Shown here piece after piece: positions 1 to 11,188 of a stretch of DNA of 61,046 nt; positions within the stretch are counted from its first letter, which is position 1; each line of letters opens with the position of its first letter. This stretch comes from Gracilaria domingensis (lineage: Eukaryota; Rhodophyta; Florideophyceae; Gracilariales; Gracilariaceae), in the NCBI GenBank assembly GCA_022539475.1, contig VCMS01000409.1:18432-79477 (forward strand). Reading direction: 5' to 3'. Both the position numbers and the translations under genes were made by a program. The notes below the pieces were generated by a model, which did no database searches, was not told the origin of the DNA, and saw only the letters and a list, made by a program, of their open reading frames with translations.

Positions 1-909
1 TTGCCAGATACACCTTGCAGAAATTCAGCCATTGTCATAGCCTCTCCTTTCTCGTGGAAACCAAATCCAAGACCTACCATAACATGGAGGTATGCCAGCT
101 TATACTCCGCAAGACGTTCAGCATAGTACAAAAATGACTCTCTGAAGTCATCAGATCCGATTCCGCTAAAGACACCATTCCAAGAGATACAAATACCAAC
201 CTGATGAGGCTCGTAGACTGTGAGTACAGCTCGCAAGACCTCATCAATAGCCCTGAAGCGATTTCAAAACTTCCACCATACTTGTCCGTCCTATGGTTGG
301 AGCAACTCTTCAAGAACTCATCCAGGAGATAACCGTTTGCATCATGAAACTCGACGCCATCAAATCCAGCATCTTTTGCGCATTGCGCAGCAGTACGGTA
401 TTCCTCGGGCAGAGCCTCAACCTCCAAAGTCAACGCACGAGGCGTTTCAATATCAACCTGGCCCGGGACATTAGTGAAAACCTGCTTACCGGAATGGCTG
501 CTTCGCTTGATCGCCGACGGGCTCCAGCCAGTTTCATATCCCCTTCGTACTCAGTAATACTTTCTCGAAAAGAAGAATGGCTAGCCCTGCCGGTATGCCA
601 CAGCTGACAGAATATTTTTCCGTCGCGCTCATGAACACGATCTGGGGCGATCTTCCACGCTTGAGCATGCTCAGCAGTAAAAATATCTGGAGCTTGGAAC
701 CAACCGCGAGCGACAACAGAGGTGTGGATTCCTTCAGTGATAATGAGACCCGCTGAGGCGCGCTGTGCGTAGTATTCGGCCATGAGCTAGTTGGCCATGA
801 GCTTTTCTGTGGCACGTCCACGCGTCATCGGGGCCATAACAACACGATTTGATAGCTTGAGTGAGTCGCTAAGCTCAATGGGGGATAAGAGTTTCGGATA
901 AGTAGCCAT
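1..909 (-). pseudogene. Old Yellow Enzyme (NADH:flavin oxidoreductase) pseudogene, truncated by window edge
   Basis: The reverse strand from the ATG at 909 encodes an OYE-family FMN barrel: an N-terminus with NRVVMAPMTRGR, then LMAEYYAQRASAGLIITEG, the active-site stretch QLWHTGRASH, and further on GFDGVEFHDANGYLLDEF and HRTDKYGGSFE. These are classic OYE / oxophytodienoate-reductase motifs, where the family reduces activated alkenes with NAD(P)H. The gene is broken. There is an in-frame TAG at 787-789 just before LMAEYY, a frameshift near 520-535 (after KLAGA), and a second near 225-245 (after YGGSFE). After that the frame RAIDEVLRAVL continues to position 1. All segments are collinear with the family, so this is one decayed gene rather than several. 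The C-terminus lies outside the window. Confidence 0.85.
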
Positions 910-1608
910 TTTGAAGCGTGAAATGCTCCAGCAAAGGCTTTGGTAACTAGATGATCAGTGGTCGACGAGAATGACGGGCAATGAAGTCAGAGCAAGTTGC
1001 GTGGGATGCGCTATCTTATACAAGATTGGGGCTCCAAAATTGACAGCCGCGAGCTCGCCAAGAAGGGTGCATCGGATGATCGTGTAGAAAAGATAGCGCC
1101 AATGGCGTTTTTCGCATTACCACGCACTGGGGTATGTCTGCCTCGGGCCAAAGACGGCGGATCAACAGCGACCAGCGGTTCCAATCTGCCAGATACGACT
1201 TATATAGGAGGTAACTTCTACAGAAATGGGCCACACTCTGCAGCCTCTGGTTGGCTGTGCAACGAAACCCGCAACATATAGATCTGCTGCCAAGCTGAAA
1301 GATTGCACTCGTGTACACAGTGTCTACAACTGTTGTACAACCTTCCCCCCACTGGATCGAGTTTCCAGTCTAATTCACGACTGTCCCAGCCAACCACGAT
1401 CTTGACATGTCATCAGCCCTTGGGTCGAGTTTTCGCGATAGATCGGACGCTCGCCAAGACTCACCACTGGCAGTCCCGGGCACGCGCACGTCGTCTCACG
1501 GCCTCTAGCTCCCTCCGGAATCTCCGCTGCCGCGTCGAGAACCGAGGAGCAAAAAGGAGTGAAGCGGCGCGGTGCAGCAGGGACGTCCCCAGATTTGTGG
1601 TTGGCCAA
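910..1608. other. Intergenic, no supported gene
   Basis: No recognisable coding signal is present. The 102 codons that extend the 1609 ORF upstream (1303-1608) are open but low in complexity and unlike the protein that follows, so they are treated as 5' leader. Confidence 0.5.
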
Positions 1609-2892
1609 ATGAGCGAGACCTCCGCCAGACAGCCCAATCGTTTGAGCATTATTCACGACCCAAAGACAAGAGCTCGGTTTCCGATAGCTTGGATACGGGT
1701 GGTTCAAGACGATGTTGTTGACGTGGAACTTTTGTCTGCCAAAGTTGGTCGTAAGAAAATGACATTCTCGACATTCTTGGACATGGTCTCTGTGTCTCGA
1801 GAACATGGAGAAACAATCTTGCGGTACGCATCCCTCCGCGTTGGCAGACAGTTTTCGTATTTTGATCTCGAGAGGCTTGGTCTGATCAATTGTTCAGAGG
1901 GCATCGAGGATGTCGTAGACTATCAAATAAAATCCATACTATACTCGGACAAGAGCACTGAGAAGCGAGAGTGCAACAGCTATTACGCATCAGGCGGATC
2001 GGGCTCGCGATATCGTGGCCTATGGAAGATCGACTTCCATACGATCCAAACACATCGAACAGATGTCACGTTCGGTGTTGGTCGTCGTCTTTCCCAGATC
2101 ATGGACAACATCCGAAGCGTCACCGAAGTAGAGTCAGTATTCAAGATATACGACGAAAATGGTAATGCTGAAGCAGTGACCACTGAAAGAGATGCAAAAG
2201 CAGAAGCCGCGTTTCTTGACGAGCTAGACAGTTATTGTGTGAAACATCCAAACACTGTAATTACCTTGGATAGTCCCGGCTGCAGAGCGCCATCGCGTTG
2301 GGCTGAACGTTACGTTCTGCCTCAATTGGGCAGAATCTTTTGCTTGAGCCGAGGAGGTTCCTGCCTACGGGCTTCCCTTGTAAATGCAGTAAATGCAATG
2401 TCAGGAATGGAGCACGCCAAAAGGTTGCTAAACATGGGACGCGTTTTCGGCGCGACTTTGAACGAGGTCAGTAACTGGTTGACATATATAACTGGTTCCT
2501 ACCGTCTCCAGAATGTACAAATTCCGATTGCCGATACCGTTGATGTGGCACTCTCGGCTCTGGGCCTCGGTGTATTTTTGGTTGAGCTGGAAGCAGAAGG
2601 CGAGAATCGCGAGACCGTGCGGCATTGCGTGGTGGTGAATGGTCACCGTCGTCACGTGATCGACCCTGAGCAAATGTACCCATTACGTATGAGGCGGGGT
2701 AGGTTCAAAACTTGCGTTGGAGATGGGTTTACGCTCATCCACTGCACTGTAAAGGAGCTCACAACTCAAGTGTGGGGTAAACGACGCCGTAACAGGCGAC
2801 CAACTAAAAGGCGCAAGACAATGAGATATGGAGAAACCACTTCTCGGCGCAGACAAACTAAGAAGTTTGTTGCTTGTTCCGACTCAGAGTAA
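1609..2892 (+). CDS. Papain-fold cysteine-peptidase-like protein, probably transposon-linked
   Basis: The reading frame is 427 residues from the ATG at 1609, chosen because the protein-like sequence (MSETSARQPNRLSIIHD) begins there; the frame stays open upstream to 1303. The C-terminal half shows a plausible papain-fold triad: Cys252 in GGSCLRASLVNAVNAM, His339 in VRHCVVVNGH and Asp352 in HVIDPE. The short His-Asp spacing and the hydrophobic strand after His are typical of C39-like, transglutaminase-like or similar peptidases. The tail (about residues 385-427) is very basic, suggesting nucleic-acid binding or nuclear location. It lies 2.4 kb upstream of a Tnp2-type transposase on the same strand. 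CACTA elements often carry a cysteine (Ulp1/C48) peptidase, so an element-borne role is possible. The motifs are seen; the function is inferred. No exact family is recognised. Confidence 0.6.
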   Translation: MSETSARQPNRLSIIHDPKTRARFPIAWIRVVQDDVVDVELLSAKVGRKKMTFSTFLDMVSVSREHGETILRYASLRVGRQFSYFDLERLGLINCSEGIEDVVDYQIKSILYSDKSTEKRECNSYYASGGSGSRYRGLWKIDFHTIQTHRTDVTFGVGRRLSQIMDNIRSVTEVESVFKIYDENGNAEAVTTERDAKAEAAFLDELDSYCVKHPNTVITLDSPGCRAPSRWAERYVLPQLGRIFCLSRGGSCLRASLVNAVNAMSGMEHAKRLLNMGRVFGATLNEVSNWLTYITGSYRLQNVQIPIADTVDVALSALGLGVFLVELEAEGENRETVRHCVVVNGHRRHVIDPEQMYPLRMRRGRFKTCVGDGFTLIHCTVKELTTQVWGKRRRNRRPTKRRKTMRYGETTSRRRQTKKFVACSDSE

Positions 2893-3532
2893 CCATAGAA
2901 CTAAGTATAAGATTGAAGTGTGATCACCTTTCACCCGTTTAGCTCTTTCAAATACTTCATTTGCAATGGTTCCGGAAAACATAACGTCGTTCAACTTTCT
3001 TTGCGTGGCGAGGTTGCGTTTGTTTGTTGCGCTGGTACGGCACCAGAATAGCACCACGGATGGTTCACAATCTCTCTCGAGGTGAGGCGGAAAGTCTCTC
3101 AGCCCCCATCAATACCATGGCTGGCGCTACTTCCTTGTAGCAATCACTGCTTCTTTGCTAGCTGCCACTCTGTGTGTCAGTTCTCGCTGCTGCTGGAGAG
3201 AAGCGGATTCTATTACAGATGTACGCCACCATTACCACTACATGAAATGACACAATAAACATAGGATAACAAATCCGAAACCCATTCCCCCACCTGCAGC
3301 TGCTATGTTTCCACGTCAAAACCTCATCGACTCTTTACCTACTCGTAGAGAAGTTCAATCACTGCAAGGAATGAAGGATACGAAGGAGAAAAAGAAGTAC
3401 ACTTTATGAAGTAGTATGATTTATAGAAGAAATTTGAAACATTGAAGAGGTAGGAAAACCCTGCGAAAACCCATTCTCAGATCCTCGATAGCAATTGGGC
3501 AGGGGCCTGTTCGTGGATCTTCATGTATCAAC
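2893..3532. other. Intergenic, nothing recognised
   Basis: Short frames only; no repeat or RNA gene was recognised. It separates two genes that converge from opposite strands. Confidence 0.5.
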
Positions 3533-4960
3533 TTATGCTTCATCAGATGACGACTCCGAAACAACCCGAACCGTTTTTGAAACAAACTTGTGTGGCTTCT
3601 TCGCTCTGCCACCGTTCTTCGTATGTTTTTTGGCAATACTCAGCTGATGACATTGGTCTGCATTACCACGGAAGCGCTTTAGCAATTGGTTTCCTTTGCC
3701 GATCCTATTCTTGCCTATTGATCGATTGCAAGCTCTCTTTGCAGTCTGATTATGAACCTTTAACTTTTTGCTCTGGCTCCTTGCTTTCCTAATCACTGTT
3801 GAACTTAACTTCGCCACCTGTGAATCCTGGTCACTGACCGGCAAACCACTTTCTGCATCCTGTATCACACTTTCATCCTCATCAGAATAGTTCTGTTCTA
3901 CACGTGAGGTGGTACGGGCAGAGGGGCTCTTGTCGGAAGTTTTATGGCCTGTTCTCGGAGACATTGGTTCACATTCGTCATCTGTAACAGAAAGAAACTC
4001 TTCCGCATCACGGCACTTTTCCTCATCCTCACGTCGCTTTGCATAGCATTTTTGAGACTTTTTCGTTACCTCTTGAGAGTCTCGAGGGAGCCGGCTCTTC
4101 CTAGAGACGTGTTCTGTTTGAAGCGCTTCCTGTGACAGCTTTCGTCTATTTCGTCTCACTACTTCACTTGATAATCGTCTTTTTCCGATACTACGGTGAT
4201 GTTCAAGAGATAAGCTTGAAGCAGCCAAACTCGATTCACTGGATTGATTAGAACCAGATGGCAACTTTTCGCCACTTGCCTCGCTTTCACATTGAGCCGC
4301 GGTATTCATGGCCGCTGCTGGGTCGCGCATCTGAACTGCAGTACCAGCAGCATCACAACAATCAGCGGAGACCTCTCCCTCACGCTCCGATGTGCTTGCG
4401 CGAAGAATTTTTGTCGCCTTCTTCAGCTTTCCAGCCCTCATTCTCTCAGCTTTGACCTTATTCTCATTCAGTTTTGATAGGTCTTCCGCTGATCTTTGGG
4501 GTATACTCCCGTTAGATGATGCTTTCTTTTCAGCCTTCCTCCTCTTACCAGCCATTCTTTCAGCCTTTCGGTTAACTAGCTTCGCCTTTATCGCTTCATG
4601 AGCGGCCCAAAGATGTTTAGTGGCTGCCACATGTTCAAATTTGCCAGCTATCCCCGTCATGATCCGCCTCAACTCGGTCTGAAATTCGTATCGTCTGTTT
4701 GAGAACTGGGATTCCATCTCCTGAAGAGTAAGTTTGCCATAGTATTGGTGAAACGGACTCGACGCTTCAAATTCTCCGCCAATGAACTTCATGAGCCGCC
4801 GGGAGTACGCCTTAGCGCTGCAAGGCAAAGGGGGAACTTTATCCGCTTCAACTGAGACGGAAGAGTTGTATTTGACGATGGCAAGCTCAAGATGTTCCCC
4901 AACGTACACTTTTCCATGCACAGAAAACACGTTGGGGTGGCAGAGAACATCCTTCTTCAT
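3533..4960 (-). CDS. Basic, Lys/Ser/Glu-rich protein of unknown function
   Basis: A 475-residue ORF is read from the second Met (MKKDVLCHPNVF, 4960); an upstream Met at 5005 would add 15 hydrophobic residues of doubtful reality. Residues 1 to about 115 look globular (VYVGEHLELAIVKYNSSV, SPFHQYYGKLTLQEMESQF). The rest is low in complexity, alternating Lys/Arg-rich and Ser/Glu/Asp-rich stretches (AERMAGKRRKAEKKASS, SRKSRLPRDSQEVTKK) and ending in VSESSSDEA. This composition fits a nuclear, chromatin- or DNA-associated protein. It lies head-to-head with the Tnp2 transposase across a 348-bp intergenic segment that could serve as a shared promoter. No family is recognised; an accessory gene of the same transposon is one possibility. 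Confidence 0.6.
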   Translation of the reverse strand: MKKDVLCHPNVFSVHGKVYVGEHLELAIVKYNSSVSVEADKVPPLPCSAKAYSRRLMKFIGGEFEASSPFHQYYGKLTLQEMESQFSNRRYEFQTELRRIMTGIAGKFEHVAATKHLWAAHEAIKAKLVNRKAERMAGKRRKAEKKASSNGSIPQRSAEDLSKLNENKVKAERMRAGKLKKATKILRASTSEREGEVSADCCDAAGTAVQMRDPAAAMNTAAQCESEASGEKLPSGSNQSSESSLAASSLSLEHHRSIGKRRLSSEVVRRNRRKLSQEALQTEHVSRKSRLPRDSQEVTKKSQKCYAKRREDEEKCRDAEEFLSVTDDECEPMSPRTGHKTSDKSPSARTTSRVEQNYSDEDESVIQDAESGLPVSDQDSQVAKLSSTVIRKARSQSKKLKVHNQTAKRACNRSIGKNRIGKGNQLLKRFRGNADQCHQLSIAKKHTKNGGRAKKPHKFVSKTVRVVSESSSDEA

Positions 4961-5308
4961 GATCGCCGAAGGAGAGCGGAGGAATAGAAGATAGAGACAC
5001 AGCAAGGGATCGACAACGCAATCTGACTGTGTGAATATGGGAAGGAAAGTCCACGGGAGAGAGAGGAGCGCTCGGTGAAGAGGTCTTAAAACATGACGAG
5101 GGAGCCACCAAACGAAAAGTATGGTTGAAATGCGCTGAAAGTTTACTTTTTTCGCTTCATCGTCCCCAGCAACAAATACTCCAAGCTCATGGACATTTGT
5201 TCACCTTCTGTTCTTTTAACTCACCATGCAGGAACAATTCAAGTTCTAACAAGACCGTAAGGATAGTGCACCTGGTCATAAAGCTCGAACAAAGTCCAGA
5301 TCAATCCA
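4961..5308. other. Divergent intergenic region between the basic-protein gene and the Tnp2 transposase
   Basis: The 348 bp between two divergently read ORFs must hold both promoters. No clear TATA box or repeat was identified. Confidence 0.4.
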
Positions 5309-8300
5309 ATGGGTGGATATCGATGTTCGACAGCAAGTAGATGCCCGTGCGTTCCTGGAAAGATAATCAGTCGTCTCACGGCATTTCGACATTATCGCGC
5401 TGCTCTGAAGATCGAAAGAAGTTTAAACCCACGGCTGCCAAAAGTAGTTCCGCCTCCAACACAATTGGACGAGGAACTTTCCAATCGCGACGAAGAAGGA
5501 ACTCCTTCGACATCTACGAATACAAGACATCCAACAATTCCAGTTCTTAACACTGAGTCTCATTCCAGTGATTCGAGGAAGGGCACCAGAGATGAGCCCG
5601 ACATATCAACTCAATCACTCTCTACGTTGGCTTCGAATGGATACGTTAGGTCCCGGCACTCGATGATACCAGAAAGTAATGGGTCTGGTAGGGCTCCGAG
5701 CCATATCTCTCCTGAGCTGGATTTTTCATCGAATGAGATCACATTTTCCTCTTCTGCAGCTAAATATGAAGACACAGGACAAGTAATATCTGAATCAGGG
5801 AGCATCTCGTACTTTGAGGAATCTCCGGAAGAGGAAGAACTTTTCTCCCCAGAGTGTGACCCAATTCTGTTGAGACTAAGTGATGAAGATAAAGGCGAGA
5901 TTGAAGACCTGGGAATCAGCGTCGATGACCACTTCCCCGATGACACTTCCAATGAATCAACTATGGGAGGAGCCTACTCGACTTTTCAACAGTTCATGAA
6001 GTCTCACAGTTTTCTCATATCCTTTGCCATTAAACATGGGCAGGTTACAACAGAGGTGATGAATGATTTGCTCCAGGATCGCGGAACATCCTACAAATCA
6101 TGGGTTGGTGTGCGAAAGGCACTGTTTCGCGAGTCTCAACTACCGTTCCAAATGTATCCGTATTGCTCCCAATCTCATATGTTGTTGCTCTCTGAAGATC
6201 TTACGACGCGCAAACTGTGCCATCATCGGAGATGTAAATCAATACCCGCACCGATTTCAATGATTGGTTACATTTCTGTAGAAGGACGTCTCAGAGCAAG
6301 ACTAGGGAGCCCATCCACCGGACCCCAATTGTATGAATACTATTGGAAGCAATTGAAGCAGTGCTTTGGTCCGAAGAGATGTGAGGTTTATGATGACTTT
6401 ACGTCAGGACGGATTTTCAAGAACATCGTGACGCGCCTTGGCGGTGTGAATGAAGTCAAGTACGACATCTTCTTAGCACTTTCTACAGATGGAGTCAACG
6501 CGTTCAAAAAGACAGAGTACAGCTACTGGCCAATAATTCTCATGCTTCTCAATACAGATCCGTCCGAAAGGTTTAAAGTCAGGAATGTGCTTCCCATATC
6601 TATTATTCCTGGCCCGAACGCTCCATCTGATCTCAATTCTTTCCTTATTCCCCTCTTGCATGAGCTCAAGAAACTTCGGTCGGGTATTGAAGTCAGAATT
6701 TGGGATGGCAAGACAAGAAAGATTCGAGTTCACCTCATCTATTTCATGGGTGACCTCGCTGCGCTGAAGAAACTTACAAATCTGAAGGGTTACAATGCCT
6801 TGGTTCCGTGCAGGTTTTGTCTAATCAAGGGACACTATCTCGCGATTAGGCGTCATGTCTACTATCCCCCATTTATCAAAGAGAAACAAGCGGGTAAAAC
6901 TATCAACAGGAAATTATGGGATCCAAATCACCTTCCTCTTCGTACTCCCACAGCGTTCATGCACTCCATGCAGCAACTTCGAGAATTCGCTTCTTCCCTT
7001 TCAGCCGCTGAGCTGGCAAAAAGGTGCCAGGACTTGGGAGTAGAAGGGACTGATACCTGTATTCTCGTGGATTCCATGGAGTTTCTCGAACCATTCCATG
7101 GTTTTCCGATCGATTTAATGCATCTATTATTTGAGAACATTGCTCCTGATATGATGGCTCTTTGGTGTGGCGACTCGATTAACTTTGAATACATATCTCC
7201 TCTGCAATCGAAAAATATCCAAGCGCAGGTTAGTGAAAGACTTCGGAACGCGGGGCGTTTGTTCAATGATAGAATAAGAAGACCACAAGACCTTTCTAAG
7301 CGCAACAGATGGAAAGCCACAGAGTGGAAAGCATTCGTAATGGATCTCAGCCTGATCGTCTTGGACGGTATTCTTCCTTCACATCTTCTCTCTGGATGGA
7401 GTTATTTTGTCAAACTCTGTCGGTTATTGTCAAAATGGACCCTGTTTGAATCCGACTTGTGCCGTATAGGACACTTATCCAAGCGTTTCTATTCACACTT
7501 CGTGACTACGTACTACAAAGGAGCTCCAGAGCGTGTCCATCTCTGCAAGTATGTGTACCATTTACTTCTACATCTGGAAGACTCCGTAAGATCCTGTGGT
7601 CCTTTGTCATATCTGTCGCAGTGGTCTGTCGAAAATTTCGTTGGTGCTCATAACCGGCAGTGCAATTCCACTTTCCGAGTGGCGGAGTCAGTACTGGAGA
7701 AGATCAAACTACTCGAGTCAGCCAAGATGTACTGTGTTCTGAACGATATTAATTTGAGCCTCCCAGACGATGACATGATCGGGCAAAGAAGCTCATTAGT
7801 TCGGTGTAGTTCGAAGCCATATTTTGAAGGATACACCTTTCGCCATCCAAGAATGGTTCGCACATACCACGAAATCTCGAGTAAGATCGGATGCGATTTT
7901 AAAGCGCTTCTTGAGTCGTACCTGCACCGCGAGTTCGGCCCTGGACATAGATCTCCATGTCAGGATCGGGACGACGTTATCACTTGGGGCAGATTGGTGG
8001 ACGAAAAGGCCGACGACGGATATCATACTATGTATGCTGGCTCGTTATTCAGGCGCGAGGAACCAAACACAAGAGCTTCCTGTTATGTTGTCGGCAAGTA
8101 CCAGGGCAGCGCTGAAACGGAGATAGATTTGTTTTACGGAAAAGTTCTGATCTTCTTTGAGATGGATATAGATGATGCAGTGAGTTTGCTTTGTCTTGCA
8201 CGCTGGGTCGTCTCAGGGCTCGAGAAGGGCGCTCAGAATCAACTCTTCAAGAAAGGTCTAGATACTGAAGATCGGGTGTTCACCACGTACTCCGTTGAGT

Positions 8301-8467
8301 CTGTTGACACAATTTCAAGGCAAATTTCTATCATTGAGCAGAGCGTCAAGAGCTACAAAGGGCCAAGGATGCAGAAGCGAACTTATTTCGTTGACGCCTT
8401 GGCAGACTTCAATTTCCGTTACGATACGGAAGATAGGTTTGAGTACAGACTTCAGGGGCTGTTGTAA
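5309..8467 (+). CDS. CACTA (En/Spm) Tnp2-type transposase
   Basis: A 1052-residue intact ORF. The ATG at 5309 is chosen because an in-frame TAA lies just upstream. The N-terminus has a Cys-rich, His-containing motif (YRCSTASRCPCVPGK ... RHYR) like the zinc ribbon/finger of Tnp2 proteins, followed by an acidic Ser-rich linker of about 200 residues. The catalytic region matches Tnp2/DDE signatures in order: LSTDGVNAF (Asp394), YFMGDLAALKKLTNLKGYN with CRFC (Asp482), and FPIDLMHLLFENIAPD (Asp602/Glu609). The conserved GD-AL-K-GYNA-VPCRFC block is especially diagnostic. The family excises and reinserts DNA flanked by CACTA-type inverted repeats in the nucleus. No stop or frameshift is present, so it may be recently active. 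Terminal repeats were not found by eye. Confidence 0.85.
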   Translation: MGGYRCSTASRCPCVPGKIISRLTAFRHYRAALKIERSLNPRLPKVVPPPTQLDEELSNRDEEGTPSTSTNTRHPTIPVLNTESHSSDSRKGTRDEPDISTQSLSTLASNGYVRSRHSMIPESNGSGRAPSHISPELDFSSNEITFSSSAAKYEDTGQVISESGSISYFEESPEEEELFSPECDPILLRLSDEDKGEIEDLGISVDDHFPDDTSNESTMGGAYSTFQQFMKSHSFLISFAIKHGQVTTEVMNDLLQDRGTSYKSWVGVRKALFRESQLPFQMYPYCSQSHMLLLSEDLTTRKLCHHRRCKSIPAPISMIGYISVEGRLRARLGSPSTGPQLYEYYWKQLKQCFGPKRCEVYDDFTSGRIFKNIVTRLGGVNEVKYDIFLALSTDGVNAFKKTEYSYWPIILMLLNTDPSERFKVRNVLPISIIPGPNAPSDLNSFLIPLLHELKKLRSGIEVRIWDGKTRKIRVHLIYFMGDLAALKKLTNLKGYNALVPCRFCLIKGHYLAIRRHVYYPPFIKEKQAGKTINRKLWDPNHLPLRTPTAFMHSMQQLREFASSLSAAELAKRCQDLGVEGTDTCILVDSMEFLEPFHGFPIDLMHLLFENIAPDMMALWCGDSINFEYISPLQSKNIQAQVSERLRNAGRLFNDRIRRPQDLSKRNRWKATEWKAFVMDLSLIVLDGILPSHLLSGWSYFVKLCRLLSKWTLFESDLCRIGHLSKRFYSHFVTTYYKGAPERVHLCKYVYHLLLHLEDSVRSCGPLSYLSQWSVENFVGAHNRQCNSTFRVAESVLEKIKLLESAKMYCVLNDINLSLPDDDMIGQRSSLVRCSSKPYFEGYTFRHPRMVRTYHEISSKIGCDFKALLESYLHREFGPGHRSPCQDRDDVITWGRLVDEKADDGYHTMYAGSLFRREEPNTRASCYVVGKYQGSAETEIDLFYGKVLIFFEMDIDDAVSLLCLARWVVSGLEKGAQNQLFKKGLDTEDRVFTTYSVESVDTISRQISIIEQSVKSYKGPRMQKRTYFVDALADFNFRYDTEDRFEYRLQGLL

Positions 8468-11188
8468 GGAGAAGTTTATCGTATGGATACACTTTTTGTT
8501 TCTCAAATTCTTTGTTTCCGGAACGCAATTACTGAAGAACTGCAAGCTTTATGCGTTCGTCTGCTTCTCCATCATGATCTGCGTCGCGAACACTCAATCT
8601 ACCAAATTGGATGATGCCAAAAACTCTCTAAGTCTTCTATCTCTGAGACAGTAAAACTTGCAGTAAATCAATTTCCTGTGTGTGGAAAAGACGCTATCAA
8701 AATGAACATTTTCTTCCGCAACTGAATGAGAACTCAAGACCTCACTTCCCCTATGCATGGATATCATCTGAGATGAACGAAAGAAGCTGCTGACAAATGG
8801 CAATCCTACATGACTCTCAAAGCTATCAAGCTATCAAAGATTAATTCCGAAAATCAAAAAGCCAAAACTTTTGGAGCAGTTTTCGTTTAGAGCTTGCCGC
8901 TCTCGCTTCTTATTCTCCACGTCGCTGTCACATCTCTGCGTTATCTGCTTCACCTTTGCTCGCCACACTCAACGGGGTAGGTCTTTGTCGCCACCCGCTT
9001 TCGCCAGCATCATGCGCAGCAATGCAGTTGTTTCCGTCTGGGACACTTCCTTCATCTGCCTTCTCACCATGTTCTCTGCTCGCGACAGTTGACGAATAGG
9101 TCTAGGTCGCCTCCGGCTTTCGCAGACATCATGCGTCGCGGTGCAGTCCCGGCGACCTTTTCGGTTATGTCGTCTTAACTTTTCAGCGGCGCTCCAGGAG
9201 ACACCAGGGGGTGCTTTGTGTCATAACGGATGCATTTGGCGCAAGTAATTGGCTATGTAGGGCTGCGACAACTTTTGGGGAAGTTTGGGACCCCGAAAGG
9301 CACTCTGGAGATCTGAGAACATATGCCCGCTGCAGTGCATTGTTCATACTAACCACTGAAACCTGTGATTTGGTTGTGAGATACGAGCGCAACTGTTTGG
9401 TTCTCATATAACGCCTATTTACCGCTTAGTTCTGCTGTACGGCTGTCTTCTCGATGCTTTGCAGATCGAATGGATATGCATCCTACTCTGCTTCACCTTA
9501 TCTAATCTCTCTGCAACAATGGTGTTGTTGCCATGAATACAATCTTACGAACATCTTGTGCAACATGAATTCGTCTTCGAACGGAGAGCGGAAGCTCTCA
9601 TTAGCCGAGGTTAGGACGCTGGTAGTTTGAGTCAGAACCTGTGATTAGGAGTACGCTTGGGCGTACGCTTGCACGGCATGGTTGAGAACAATCCGATAAT
9701 TCCGGGAACGCCTCTACTTTATTTCTTCGCATCTGTAATCATGATCTTTCACAGCACGGTTTGTGTTCCATTATAATACTTAAGTTGGAGGTCAAGCGCT
9801 AATTACTAAGACTCTCATATCTAACAAAGAAGTTACACGGTACAACCAAACTCTGCTATTCGTTCCTTCAGTTCCTTTTCTTTTCTTTGCACGGTTTCAA
9901 GTTTCTGAGCTGTTCGAGCGTTACAGGTTTCAAAGGTCGCTGTTGGTCCGAGAGATGTACACGGTGATAATATCATGCACGTCCTTCCAATCAAGGTGCA
10001 ACACGTGATGCGTACAGCGTTCTGACCCCTTTGTCCTGGACGTTCTTGCGGATACTTTGTTGTCGTAATCACTGACCAAGGCTGTCAGGGGGATACCATT
10101 CGGCCTCAACGGCATTGAAGGAAGCTAGCAGAGGGTCTCATCTGGTACGTTACATCAGAAGATAATCTGAAGTAGAAGAAAAGTGCGTTCTAACATCAAC
10201 ATCGAGTATGTACTGATACTACTAGTAGGAAAGGAGAAACTTTGCTCCACTTTAAGTGGGAGCTCTTAACTTGTACGCATATTCTTCAATTCAAACTTGC
10301 TCCCAGTGTATCAGCACATGAGCTCAAACTGTTCTACAATCTGTCGTTTCTACTTCGCGTGTCTTTGTACGAAGAGGATTGCATATGGGTAATCGTGATC
10401 ATCGCTTCTTCTCTGTTTCTTTGACTGCAGTCTATTTACGATCACATATAATAGCAAGCGGTCCTATTGCCCCTTTTCTAACTCATGTTCTTCATGACCT
10501 ACGATGGTTGCGTGTTACTTTCTGCGCTCGTTTCTCCCTCTCTGCTTGGATAGTATCGCATCTGTGATACTTTTGATAGAACCTAATTATCTTTTCAGGC
10601 AACTGTGTGACTGAAGTCGTTCTCACTTCTCGTACCACCTATGGCTTACGTGATTGGGCAGCCCCAGTTCGCGATCAGGGGTTTGTTGCGACTGCGATTT
10701 GTCAAGTGTACGGCTGACTTGAATGGCTGGGATGTTCAGCAGGGAGGGATCGTCTGTGTTCTGCAAAGTGGAATATAGTCTGTTCGCTTTGGAAACTAAG
10801 CTAGTTTTGGGGCTATTTGGGGCGCGCGAGGGGGTAGCAGAGGCTGGCACTCAAAAAATTAAGAAATTTTGGAATATTAAATTCCATTTCGCGCAGTTTA
10901 GTGCTTGGGTCCCCTAGTTTTTGTAGAGGTTCTACTTCGCCGCACCACCCCATTCACTCTTTTCCGCGACCCTCTCTCAAAACTGCACTCGTGCTAGTTT
11001 GCGTTTCCATTTTCTCCCATGTTGCAATGCCAATCGCAATTCATCCCACCTCAATCGTCCCATCACTTCTTCCCAGTCCACACCACCCCCGCTTTTTACC
11101 CATTTCTCGCCCATCACGCGTTCATTTTGTAGAAGTCAGGTGGACAACTCTCCCCCTTCTCGTATACCCGCCTCGCCCCAGAACGGCT
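8468..11188. other. Gene-poor spacer
   Basis: There is no convincing coding gene in 2.7 kb. A degenerate pair of about 60 bp is visible near 8975-9050 and 9090-9160, both built round a catcatgcg core. A Pro/Ser-rich frame on the minus strand (10623-10850) could be a terminal exon but has no supporting motif. The remainder shows only short, compositionally random frames. Confidence 0.45.
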
